From positions 1 to 42,606 of the forward strand of contig CACOEA010000005.1 in NCBI GenBank assembly GCA_902626185.1: a stretch of 42,606 nucleotides of DNA, given 5' to 3'. How positions within the stretch are numbered: the first letter of the stretch is position 1; the number at the start of each line of letters is the position of its first letter. Both the position numbers and the translations under genes were made by a program. Of the stretch, positions 1 to 7,044 are shown in pieces. The notes beneath the pieces were generated by a model that did no database searches, was not told where the DNA came from, and saw nothing but the letters and a program-made list of their open reading frames with translations. The DNA is from an uncultured Pelagibacteraceae bacterium (GTDB taxonomy: Bacteria; Pseudomonadota; Alphaproteobacteria; Pelagibacterales; Pelagibacteraceae).

Positions 1-765
1 ACTGAGCGTTTTAAAAATTTTACAAAAATTATGAGCGACTTATCTAGATGTTCGGAACATGGGTATCACATATATGCAGATAAATTAAAGTTTGAGGAGT
101 ATGGAGTTCCTCAAACTCGCCATAGGCAAATATTGGTAGGATATAGAGGAGATTTTTTCAAAAAAAATAATATTTCATATAAAAAACCTAACGGGAACTT
201 GCCAACAATATCATGTAAAACAGCCTTAGAAGAAGGTGTTCCAGGAACAAATCAAAAAGGTTCAGTAGACGATTTAAAAAAACCGTTTAACAACGAATAC
301 ACAAAACATTCTAGTGATGTTAAATTGAGATTAGAAAATACAAAAGAAGGTCAAAATGTTTGGCAAATAGCAGATGAATTTGGTTTGCCAGGAGTAAAAA
401 GCGCTCGGATGAGTCAAATTTATAAAAAATTAGAAAGTAGCAAGCCTGCTTACACAGTCACTGGTTCTGGGGGTGGAGGCACACATGTTTATCATTATAG
501 AGAAAATAGAGCACTAACAAATAGAGAACGAGCAAGACTCCAAACCTTTGATGATAATTACAAATTCGAAGGAAATAAAGAGTCTGTAAGACGGCAAATT
601 GGAATGGCTGTACCGGTAATAGCAGCTAAAAAAATATTAAACGCCGTAAAAAATTCATTAAAGAAACAACCGGAAAGAATTAAATATCATCATGATATAA
701 TGATAGAGCCCTTTGGAAAAAAATTAAGTTTTACTGGTGAAATTCAATTGGAGATGTATGATTGA
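1..765 (+). CDS. DNA (cytosine-5-)-methyltransferase, C-terminal part (5' end outside window)
   Basis: The reading frame is open from base 1, so this is the 3' part of a longer gene. It shows the late motifs of C5-cytosine methyltransferases in order: VPQTRHRQ (motif VIII, QxRxR), a variable target-recognition stretch, then ALTNRERARLQTF (motif IX) and RRQIGMAVP (motif X, usually QIGNAVP, here M for N). The catalytic PC motif and the SAM-binding motifs would lie upstream and cannot be checked. The family methylates cytosine C5 in a specific DNA sequence, either as part of a restriction-modification system or as an orphan enzyme. No endonuclease gene follows it here, so a partner would have to lie upstream. 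The domain is firm; the specificity is unknown. Confidence 0.9.
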   Translation, partial: TERFKNFTKIMSDLSRCSEHGYHIYADKLKFEEYGVPQTRHRQILVGYRGDFFKKNNISYKKPNGNLPTISCKTALEEGVPGTNQKGSVDDLKKPFNNEYTKHSSDVKLRLENTKEGQNVWQIADEFGLPGVKSARMSQIYKKLESSKPAYTVTGSGGGGTHVYHYRENRALTNRERARLQTFDDNYKFEGNKESVRRQIGMAVPVIAAKKILNAVKNSLKKQPERIKYHHDIMIEPFGKKLSFTGEIQLEMYD

Positions 766-793
766 AATATTCGGAAGTGTATTTATATAAATT

Positions 794-892
794 ATGTTTA
801 ATCTAATCTGGCAATTTTTAACGAGTATTATTTTATTTATAATTTTAGCTTTTGGTTTGATTTATTTAGGGAGGCTTTTGTTTGGTTTTTAG
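794..892 (+). CDS. 32-aa single-span membrane peptide (hypothetical)
   Basis: A short frame from ATG at 794 to TAG at 890-892 encodes MFNLIWQFLTSIILFIILAF and then GLIYLGRLLFGF. It is almost wholly hydrophobic, with one predicted transmembrane helix over residues 4-27 and a single Arg near the C-terminus. It starts 28 nt after the methyltransferase stop and ends 16 nt before the tRNA-like gene. There is no strong ribosome-binding site (upstream AT-rich). It could be a genuine micropeptide or a chance frame in AT-rich DNA; conservation alone would decide. Confidence 0.35.
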   Translation: MFNLIWQFLTSIILFIILAFGLIYLGRLLFGF

Positions 893-908
893 TCATTTAA
901 CAATTTAC

Positions 909-993
909 GCTCAAATGGCGAAACAGTTAGACGCGACAAGTAAAGCTTGTTTCACTACGGTGAGTATCAGTGCAAATCTGATTTTGAGCACCA
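909..993 (+). tRNA. tRNA-Leu-like gene with defective anticodon loop (probable pseudo-tRNA)
   Basis: The class II tRNA fold is nearly complete. The acceptor GCTCAAA (909-915) pairs with TTTGAGC (983-989), followed by A73 and an encoded CCA (991-993). The D-stem is GCG/CGC (918-920/932-934), in the GGCGAAAC...TAGACGCG context typical of tRNA-Leu. The variable arm TCAC-TACG-GTGA has the 15-nt region usual for Leu, and the T-stem is ATCAG/CTGAT. Two faults are visible. The perfect anticodon stem ACAAG/CTTGT (936-940/946-950) closes a loop of only 5 nt (TAAAG) instead of 7. The T-loop is TGCAAAT instead of TTCAAAT. An alternative register (GACAA/TTGTT, no base 26) gives a 7-nt loop with anticodon AAA, which would also be abnormal. 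I read it as a decayed tRNA-Leu(UAA)-type gene, perhaps left by an integration event. Confidence 0.7.
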
Positions 994-1010
994 TAGATGA
1001 CTATATCTTG

Positions 1011-1035
1011 CAGGGAAGGATAGATCCCTTCCCTG
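1011..1035. repeat. Perfect 9-bp inverted repeat after the tRNA-like gene
   Basis: CAGGGAAGG (1011-1019) and CCTTCCCTG (1027-1035) flank a 7-nt spacer. This GC-rich hairpin begins 17 nt after the CCA of the tRNA-like gene and ends 9 nt before the first possible start of the next gene. No T-run follows on either strand (an A-run follows on plus), so it is not a standard intrinsic terminator. It may be a tRNA transcript end, a processing site, or a 5'-UTR structure of the following small gene. Confidence 0.6.
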
Positions 1036-1044
1036 TAAAAAATT

Positions 1045-1263
1045 ATGAAAAAGAAATTAATTAAAAATAATATTATAGATTTTTCCGAAAAGTTTATGAA
1101 AAAAAGAATACTCAAGGAAAGGAAAAGTTATTCAAATGAAATTGTTGGTGAATGCTTTGAGTGTTCGGGTGATGGCGTAGTTTTAGCAGAAGACGAAATT
1201 GTAGAGTGTATAAGTTGTGATGGGTTAGGTACAATTTATTATGGTGAGGTAAATATTAATTGA
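1045..1263 (+). CDS. Small protein with paired CxxCxG motifs (hypothetical, zinc-binding-like)
   Basis: A 72-residue basic protein whose C-terminal half contains CFECSGDG and CISCDGLG, 17 residues apart. These are the CxxCxGxG repeats that bind zinc in the DnaJ cysteine-rich region. Two such motifs give the four cysteines needed for a single zinc site. No J domain or other recognised domain is present. The start is uncertain: ATG at 1045 (72 aa) or ATG at 1096 (55 aa), the latter keeping both motifs. It lies directly upstream of rmuC with a 22-nt gap. Function is unknown; an RNA/DNA-binding or chaperone-related role would be guesswork. Confidence 0.6.
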   Translation: MKKKLIKNNIIDFSEKFMKKRILKERKSYSNEIVGECFECSGDGVVLAEDEIVECISCDGLGTIYYGEVNIN

Positions 1264-1285
1264 AATTTAACAAAAGGAGTATAAC

Positions 1286-2323
1286 GTGAGCATAATGGAG
1301 TCGATAATTATTATTTTAATAGGTATTTTAATAGTTCTAAACATATTATTGCTTTTTAAATTTAAAAAAGAGCCAAAAAAAGATGAGGAAAGTGAACTCA
1401 TTAAACTAAAGGAAGATATAGGTGGGTTAAAATTATCTTTTAGTGAGTCTTTTAACAGCATGAGCAAAGAGGTCGCAAAAGATATGACTGGAGCTTTAAC
1501 AAAAGTAGATGAGAAGGTTGGGGTGTTCAATCGTCAAGTGAGTGAACTTAATAAAAGCCAGGATAATTTTAGTAAAATTTTAAGTGGTGTAAAAACTTAC
1601 GGCACATTAGCTGAATTTGGGTTAGGAGCGCTTTTAAAAGATTTACTTCCGGCTTCACAGTTTATTGCTAACGTTAAAATGAAAGAAGATACATCCGAGA
1701 CAGTAGAGTTTGCCATAAAACTTCAAGATGTTTTACTTCCTATCGATAGTCATTGGCCTGTAGAAAAATATAAAGCTATTGATGATGCCTATAATGCTAA
1801 TGATAAAGATGCTCAAGCTGAAGCAAGAAAAGATTTAGCTGCAGCTTTTAGATTAAAGGCAAAAGGTGTTAGTATGAAATATATAGCTCCGCCAAAAAGT
1901 ACAGATTTTGCAATTGTTTATGTTCCGACAGAAGGGCTGTTTGCTGAACTATCAAGCTATAGAGATCCAAAAACAAAAGAATTATTACTTCAAGAATTGA
2001 GAACTAAATATAAGGTCACAATCACAGGACCGAATTCTTTATCAGCATTATTACAATCATATCACCTAGGATTTGCTACATTAAAAATACAGAAGCACGC
2101 TTCTCAAATTTATAGCGATTTGAGAAATATTAGCTCAAGATTTGATAAACATTTCGATGGAATTAAAGACTTAAGAAAAAAACTCGAACAAGCCATGACC
2201 GCAACCGATGGCTTTGGAAGAGACGCAAGATCAATAATGAATACACTTTCTAATATTAAAGATCCACAACAGGTAAAAGAAACATTAGAGGAAAATTCAG
2301 AAAAAATAAAAGTTCTAAAGTAG
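1286..2323 (+). CDS. rmuC: RmuC family DNA recombination protein
   Basis: 345 aa. An N-terminal membrane span (about residues 5-25) is followed by a charged, coiled-coil-like region to about residue 100, then the RmuC domain. The latter shows a GTLAEFGLGALLKDLLP stretch and the conserved LPIDSHWPVEKY (the family's PIDSKFPLE-like nuclease-fold motif). RmuC proteins limit inversions and rearrangements at repeats and are predicted nuclease-like. The start is GTG at 1286, chosen because AGGAG (1275-1279) sits at the right distance; an ATG at 1295 is the alternative. sbcB begins 8 nt after its stop, so the two probably form one transcript. Confidence 0.88.
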   Translation: MSIMESIIIILIGILIVLNILLLFKFKKEPKKDEESELIKLKEDIGGLKLSFSESFNSMSKEVAKDMTGALTKVDEKVGVFNRQVSELNKSQDNFSKILSGVKTYGTLAEFGLGALLKDLLPASQFIANVKMKEDTSETVEFAIKLQDVLLPIDSHWPVEKYKAIDDAYNANDKDAQAEARKDLAAAFRLKAKGVSMKYIAPPKSTDFAIVYVPTEGLFAELSSYRDPKTKELLLQELRTKYKVTITGPNSLSALLQSYHLGFATLKIQKHASQIYSDLRNISSRFDKHFDGIKDLRKKLEQAMTATDGFGRDARSIMNTLSNIKDPQQVKETLEENSEKIKVLK

Positions 2324-2331
2324 ATTAATCT

Positions 2332-3753
2332 ATGTCTAATTTTGTCTTTTATGATTTCGAAACAAGTTCCTCTAATAAATATTGGGGGCAGATAATTCAA
2401 ATTGGCGCTGTCTTGACCAATGATAATCTCGATGAACTAGACAGGTTTGATGCTAGATGCAGACTAAGTCCAGGTATTATTCCAGAGGCAATGGCTTTAA
2501 TTGTAAATAAATCGTCACCTCAGATGTTAAAGAACTCAAATTTATCTCATTATGAGATGATTAGACAATTTGTTGAAACTTTAAAAAGATGGGGAAAAGC
2601 AACCTACATTGGTTTTAACTCGATAGAATTTGATGAAGAATTTCTAAGGTGTACTTTATTTCAAACTTTAGAATACCCTTACATAACTAGTACGAATGGA
2701 AACACAAGAGGAGATGTTCTAAGTTTAGCTAGAGCAGCTAATTTATATTACCCAAACACTTTAAAAAACTCTGTTAATGAGAAAGGTAATGATGTTTACA
2801 AATTAGATCAAATGGCACCTCTAAATGGTATTGATCATGGTGACGCTCATAGTGCGATTGGAGATGTTATGGCAACTGTGGGAATAGCTAAAATAATATC
2901 TAAAAAAGCACCAAATGTTTGGAAAGCAAGCATGTTAACTATGGATAAAACTCAATCATTAGAAATAATTAAAAAAGAACTTTTTTTTTGTACAAATGAA
3001 TACTTCTATGGACGGAGCAGACCTTATGTACAAACTTTTGTGTGTCAGCATCCTCAATATCAGTGGGCATTATGTTTTGATCTGCGACATGATCCTACAC
3101 CTTACTTAAGCATGCCATTAAAAGAATTAGAGGCTGCAATGAAGAAACAACCAAAGTTTATTAGAACCATAAGGCACAATAAGCATCCTATAATTATGAA
3201 TCCATCTTATAGTGACAAATTTGAGGAATATAAAGTTATTGGAACAGCAAAATTAAAAGCAAGAGCAGAACTTGTGAGAAAAAGCAAAGACTTTGCAGAA
3301 AAAATTGAATCTATAAAACGCTCTGAGATTGAAGAAAAGGAACAAAGTAAGTCACAAGAGGATCTTTACAATGAGGAAAGTATTTATGCTAAATTTACAA
3401 CAGCTGAAGATAATAAAATAATGCCAGAATTCCATTCGGCTGAATGGGGAAAAAAATTGAGCGTAATATCTAAATTCAAAGATGAAAGACTTAAGTATTT
3501 TGGAAAAAAATTACTTTATATGGAAAAACCCGAAGTTCTAAGCAAAGAAGACTATAATTTAATTCACAAAGACACTGCAAAGAAATTATTAAGCACTAAC
3601 AATGAAAAGTGGAATACTATACCAAGAACTTATTCAGAGATTGATACTTTGAGAGCAAAATTTGAAAAACAGGAAGATGAAGAAAAACTAAAAATTCTAG
3701 ATGAAATTAACGCATACGTTGAAGATTTAGAGAAACATTACTCATCTGCGTAG
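2332..3753 (+). CDS. sbcB: Exodeoxyribonuclease I (SbcB family)
   Basis: 473 aa, the normal size for ExoI. This DEDDh 3'-5' exonuclease degrades single-stranded DNA in recombination and mismatch repair. Visible motifs: YDFET (D8, E10; Exo I motif), GFNSIEFDEEFLR (N96, D101; Exo II), and DAHSAIGDVMAT (H173, D178; Exo III). The WGQIIQIGAV and RLSPGIIPE stretches also match the family, and the C-terminal half corresponds to the SH3-like and helical domains that wrap ssDNA. It follows rmuC by 8 nt and precedes trxA by 34 nt. Gamma-type SbcB in this position is notable because many alphaproteobacteria carry addB-addA upstream of trxA. Confidence 0.92.
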   Translation: MSNFVFYDFETSSSNKYWGQIIQIGAVLTNDNLDELDRFDARCRLSPGIIPEAMALIVNKSSPQMLKNSNLSHYEMIRQFVETLKRWGKATYIGFNSIEFDEEFLRCTLFQTLEYPYITSTNGNTRGDVLSLARAANLYYPNTLKNSVNEKGNDVYKLDQMAPLNGIDHGDAHSAIGDVMATVGIAKIISKKAPNVWKASMLTMDKTQSLEIIKKELFFCTNEYFYGRSRPYVQTFVCQHPQYQWALCFDLRHDPTPYLSMPLKELEAAMKKQPKFIRTIRHNKHPIIMNPSYSDKFEEYKVIGTAKLKARAELVRKSKDFAEKIESIKRSEIEEKEQSKSQEDLYNEESIYAKFTTAEDNKIMPEFHSAEWGKKLSVISKFKDERLKYFGKKLLYMEKPEVLSKEDYNLIHKDTAKKLLSTNNEKWNTIPRTYSEIDTLRAKFEKQEDEEKLKILDEINAYVEDLEKHYSSA

Positions 3754-3787
3754 TTGACATTAAATTAAAAACAATTATTTAGATGTT

Positions 3788-4108
3788 ATGGCTACAAAAT
3801 CAGTTACAGATGAAAGCTTTGACAGTGACGTCATCAAATCAGACAAACCTATCATAGTTGATTTTTGGGCAGAATGGTGTGGTCCTTGTAAACAAATAGG
3901 TCCTGTTCTTGAAGAAATTTCAAATGAGATGAAAGATCAAATAATTATTGCCAAACATAATATTGATCAAGAACCCAATATGCCGACAAAATACGGAATT
4001 AAAGGAATCCCTACAATGCTTTTGTTCAAAAATGGAGAGCTAAAATCTACCAAAGTAGGCGCAACAACGAAGTCTAACATTGTTTCTTGGATTAAAGAAA
4101 ATATTTAA
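3788..4108 (+). CDS. trxA: Thioredoxin
   Basis: 106 aa, normal thioredoxin length. The redox site WCGPC lies at residues 30-34 (C31, C34), and the cis-proline loop GIPTM at 73-77. It is a cytosolic dithiol reductant for ribonucleotide reductase, methionine sulfoxide reductase and other oxidised proteins. The ATG at 3788 gives the family's usual N-terminus. It converges with folC: the TAA of trxA and the TAA of folC on the other strand share the palindrome TTAA (4105-4108), so there is no intergenic terminator. Confidence 0.97.
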   Translation: MATKSVTDESFDSDVIKSDKPIIVDFWAEWCGPCKQIGPVLEEISNEMKDQIIIAKHNIDQEPNMPTKYGIKGIPTMLLFKNGELKSTKVGATTKSNIVSWIKENI

Positions 4109-5379
4109 TTTTTATTAAGGACATTTCCACAAAGATAAAGAGAGCCAAACACACATATTATTTTTTTTTCTTTAGAACTTATAATTTTTAATGCCTGTTC
4201 AAAACTTTTAGAGGACTCAACTCTATAATCATTTTTTTCAGCAATTCTAGACAATAAGGTGTTCGGTAACGCAGCAGTTTCATTTTCAATTGGCACTGTA
4301 AAGATCTTTTTAAAAATACCTCTAAATTGCTTTATAAACAAATCTGGATTTTTATTTTTCGTCATACCCCATATACCATAGACTGGCAGATTTAAAGTTT
4401 TAAGATATTCCGCTAAGTTTCTTGCACTTGTTTCAGAATGACAACCATCGATTAAAATTTTCTCATTTTTGTTAATCATCTTGATTATCTTTCCCTTGTT
4501 TATATATTCAAGTCTTCCTTGATACTTAATTTTAGGAATAGTCTTTAAGATGATTTTCTTAGGTATTTTCAAATCTAAAGCAATTTTAATCGCAAGACAT
4601 AAATTGATTAGCAATCCCTTAGAATGAATATATTTAGATTTTAAAAGTAACTTATTTTTTTTATCCTTATAATAAAAATTATTTTTAGATTTAATCAATT
4701 TCCAAGAATGTGAATAATCAATATTGCTGTTGTTATTTTTTAATCTTTTTTTTATTTTTTTTAAAACTGAAGATTTTTGTTTTCCAACGTAAATCTTAGT
4801 AAAATTACTTAAAAATCCAACTTTTTGATTAATTACTTCATCTAGTGTTTTCTTTCTTAAAAAATTTAGATGCTGTTTATTTATATTTACAACTACTTGT
4901 GCTCTGGGAAAATCAAAAAGATTTGTAGAGTCTTTTGCAAAAAGAGCTCCAGCTTCAATTAAATTAAAATCATTTTTTCTTTTTGCTGCGTTTAAAATGA
5001 ACACAACTGTTAATACTTCAAAGATTGTTAAATTTATTTTCTGTTTTTTTATAATATGAATTGTATCTTTAATTTCTCTATAGTTTAAGAATTCTTTCCC
5101 CATCCAAAATCGCTCTTTAATATTTTTAATACTTGGAGAAATATATGCAGACGTTGTTTGTTGGTTAGCCTCTATAAAAAATTTAAGGGATGTTAAGAGT
5201 GAAAATTTACCATCACTCCCAATCACATTAATTACATTTTTAAGTTGTTTTTCAGGGTGATCTAATTTTTTTAAAACTGTCTTAATTCTTTTAAGATCGA
5301 AGTTTATTGTTTTTTTAAATAATTTTGATTTAGCTAGCTGATTGTAAAGATTGATCGATTGTGACATTAGATGGCTCAT
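4105..5379 (-). CDS. folC: Bifunctional dihydrofolate synthase / folylpolyglutamate synthase
   Basis: 424 aa Mur-ligase-like enzyme adding glutamate to dihydropteroate and folates. Family marks: SPSIKNIKERF (81-91), IEAGALFAKDSTN (141-153), the metal-site His in NKQHLNFL (H170), the likely carbamylated Lys in NQKVGF (K186), YQGRLE (287-291) and DGCHSETSA (311-319, family DGAHN). The ATP loop is unusual: GSDGKFS (54-60) where the family has GTNGKGS; the lysine is kept. The ATG at 5379 overlaps accD by 50 nt; a second ATG at 5367 is also possible. Last gene of the minus-strand string, after accD as in many alphaproteobacteria. Confidence 0.9.
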   Translation of the reverse strand: MSHLMSQSINLYNQLAKSKLFKKTINFDLKRIKTVLKKLDHPEKQLKNVINVIGSDGKFSLLTSLKFFIEANQQTTSAYISPSIKNIKERFWMGKEFLNYREIKDTIHIIKKQKINLTIFEVLTVVFILNAAKRKNDFNLIEAGALFAKDSTNLFDFPRAQVVVNINKQHLNFLRKKTLDEVINQKVGFLSNFTKIYVGKQKSSVLKKIKKRLKNNNSNIDYSHSWKLIKSKNNFYYKDKKNKLLLKSKYIHSKGLLINLCLAIKIALDLKIPKKIILKTIPKIKYQGRLEYINKGKIIKMINKNEKILIDGCHSETSARNLAEYLKTLNLPVYGIWGMTKNKNPDLFIKQFRGIFKKIFTVPIENETAALPNTLLSRIAEKNDYRVESSKSFEQALKIISSKEKKIICVFGSLYLCGNVLNKN

Positions 5380-6247
5380 TTTTAGCTTGAGCCTCTGCTT
5401 TTTTCAATAGAACATTTAGTAAGGTTCCGATAGTTGAATTTAAGTACTTTCTCTCAACTACTAAATCTATACCGCCATGCTCTTTTACATACTCTGCAGT
5501 TTGGAACTCTTCTGGCAATGTTTCTCTCACGGTATCTTGAATAACTCTTCTACCAGCAAATCCTATAGTAGCTTTTGGTTCAGCTATTAAGATGTCACCT
5601 AACATTGCCCAAGAAGCTGTCACTCCTCCTGTAGTTGGATCAGTCAATACTACGATATAAGGTATATTTTTTCTCTTTAATTCATTTACAGCTAACGCTG
5701 TTCTAGACATTTGCATTAATGCAATAGAAGACTCCATCATTCTTTGACCACCACTACAGCTGAAGAAAATAAATGGCAAATTATTCTCTATAGAATTTTG
5801 AACTCCAGCAATGAACGCTTCACCTGAGGCAGCACCAAATGATCCACCAATAAATCTAAAATCCTGAGCTCCAACAATGACTTCAATATTCTTAACTTTG
5901 CCTTTTGCAATAAGAACAGCATCATTTTGCTGAGTTATTTTTCTAGCAGTTTTTAATCTATCGATATATCTTTTATTATCCTCAAACTTCAGAGGATCAT
6001 CTTTTGGAACAGGTGTCTCGATTATTTCATATTCACTGTTATCAAAAAATATTTTAAATCTTTCTACGCAAGACAATTTGTGATGAGAACCACATTTAGG
6101 GCAACACTTAAGATTTGATTGAAGATCTTCTTTATAAATTAAATTTTTACATCCACAAGTAGTCCAAAGATTATCTTCTGTCTTAGAAGATTTTTTTTCA
6201 AAGAGTGATTTTATTTTTGGTTTTATAAATTTTGTAATCCAGTTCAT
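5330..6247 (-). CDS. accD: Acetyl-CoA carboxylase carboxyltransferase subunit beta
   Basis: 305 aa. With AccA (encoded at 34990-36093) it transfers CO2 from biotin to acetyl-CoA, making malonyl-CoA for fatty-acid synthesis. An N-terminal zinc ribbon (residues 28-56) precedes the crotonase-like carboxyltransferase core: RFIGGSFGAASGEAF, FFSCSGGQRMMES, LTDPTTGGVTASWAMLGD and GFAGRRVIQDTVRETLP. The first zinc knuckle is CGC (C31, C33) where the family has CxxC, a one-residue deletion; the second, CPKC (C49, C52), is normal. Its ATG overlaps the trpA stop by 4 nt, implying translational coupling. Confidence 0.95.
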   Translation of the reverse strand: MNWITKFIKPKIKSLFEKKSSKTEDNLWTTCGCKNLIYKEDLQSNLKCCPKCGSHHKLSCVERFKIFFDNSEYEIIETPVPKDDPLKFEDNKRYIDRLKTARKITQQNDAVLIAKGKVKNIEVIVGAQDFRFIGGSFGAASGEAFIAGVQNSIENNLPFIFFSCSGGQRMMESSIALMQMSRTALAVNELKRKNIPYIVVLTDPTTGGVTASWAMLGDILIAEPKATIGFAGRRVIQDTVRETLPEEFQTAEYVKEHGGIDLVVERKYLNSTIGTLLNVLLKKAEAQAKNEPSNVTIDQSLQSAS

Positions 6248-7044
6248 AAAATTTTGTTTTTAAGATTGTATACAACTTTATCAATTTTTGTGACAGGATT
6301 TTGTCTCATTTTGAGCGATTTGGTAATTATTTTACAAATAAATGAGCCAATAACGAGGCCATCTGCAGATTTCAATGCTTTGATATTCTTATCTGTAATA
6401 CCAAATCCTATAACTAGATTTTTCCTGGGACTGATTCTTTTTATCATATTGTAATTTTTTAGTATTTTATTTGGTGAAACTTTAAGTTTTCCACCAGTGG
6501 TCGAAAGCATAGAAATATAATAAATCATATCGTGAGAGTCTTTTATAATCTTTTTCATTCTTTCTTTTGATGTAGTTGGAGACAATAATTGAACAAAATT
6601 TATTGACTTTTTTTTACATTTCTTTGCAAAATTTTTATTTTCTGGATAAGGAAGATCAACAACAATTAAACCATCCACACCAGAAGCTTTGCAATTATTT
6701 AAAAAATTATTTTCTCCATTTTGATAGATTAAATTAAAATAACCCATCAATATTAAAGGTTTATTAGGATTAGATTTTTTAAATTTTTTTACTATGTAAA
6801 AAACATCTTTAAGTTTTATTCCATTCTTTAAGGCTCTGTAAGAACTAGTCTGGATCTGTCCACCATCTGCGATTGGCGTGTTATGAGGAAAACCTAATTC
6901 TAAAATATCAGTATATTTTGAAATTGAATATAATATTTTAAGTGAATTTTTTTTTGTATTATCACCAGCAACTGTATAAGTGATAAGAGCCGGTCTCTTT
7001 TCTTTTCTACAATGTTCAAAAGCTAGGGTAATTTTTGATTTCAT
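6244..7044 (-). CDS. trpA: Tryptophan synthase alpha chain (divergent)
   Basis: 266 aa TIM barrel that cleaves indole-3-glycerol phosphate to indole and glyceraldehyde-3-phosphate. Catalytic residues are kept and happen to number as in Salmonella: E49 (ILELG) and D60 (PIADGGQIQ). The phosphate-binding elements GFGI and IGSFI are present, and the loop TTGG keeps the threonine equivalent to T183. The normally conserved PFSDP segment is PHNTP, so Asp56, which forms a salt bridge with Lys167 of TrpB, is Thr. It overlaps trpB and accD by 4 nt each. Confidence 0.9.
   Translation of the reverse strand: MKSKITLAFEHCRKEKRPALITYTVAGDNTKKNSLKILYSISKYTDILELGFPHNTPIADGGQIQTSSYRALKNGIKLKDVFYIVKKFKKSNPNKPLILMGYFNLIYQNGENNFLNNCKASGVDGLIVVDLPYPENKNFAKKCKKKSINFVQLLSPTTSKERMKKIIKDSHDMIYYISMLSTTGGKLKVSPNKILKNYNMIKRISPRKNLVIGFGITDKNIKALKSADGLVIGSFICKIITKSLKMRQNPVTKIDKVVYNLKNKIL

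Noticed and set aside
882-1064. A plus-strand frame of 60 codons starting with TTG
   Set aside because: It runs through the tRNA-like gene and the following hairpin; no protein features.
927-1115. A minus-strand frame opposite the tRNA-like gene and the next gene
   Set aside because: Shadow of AT-rich sequence, Phe/Ile-rich with no domain, overlapping better-supported features.
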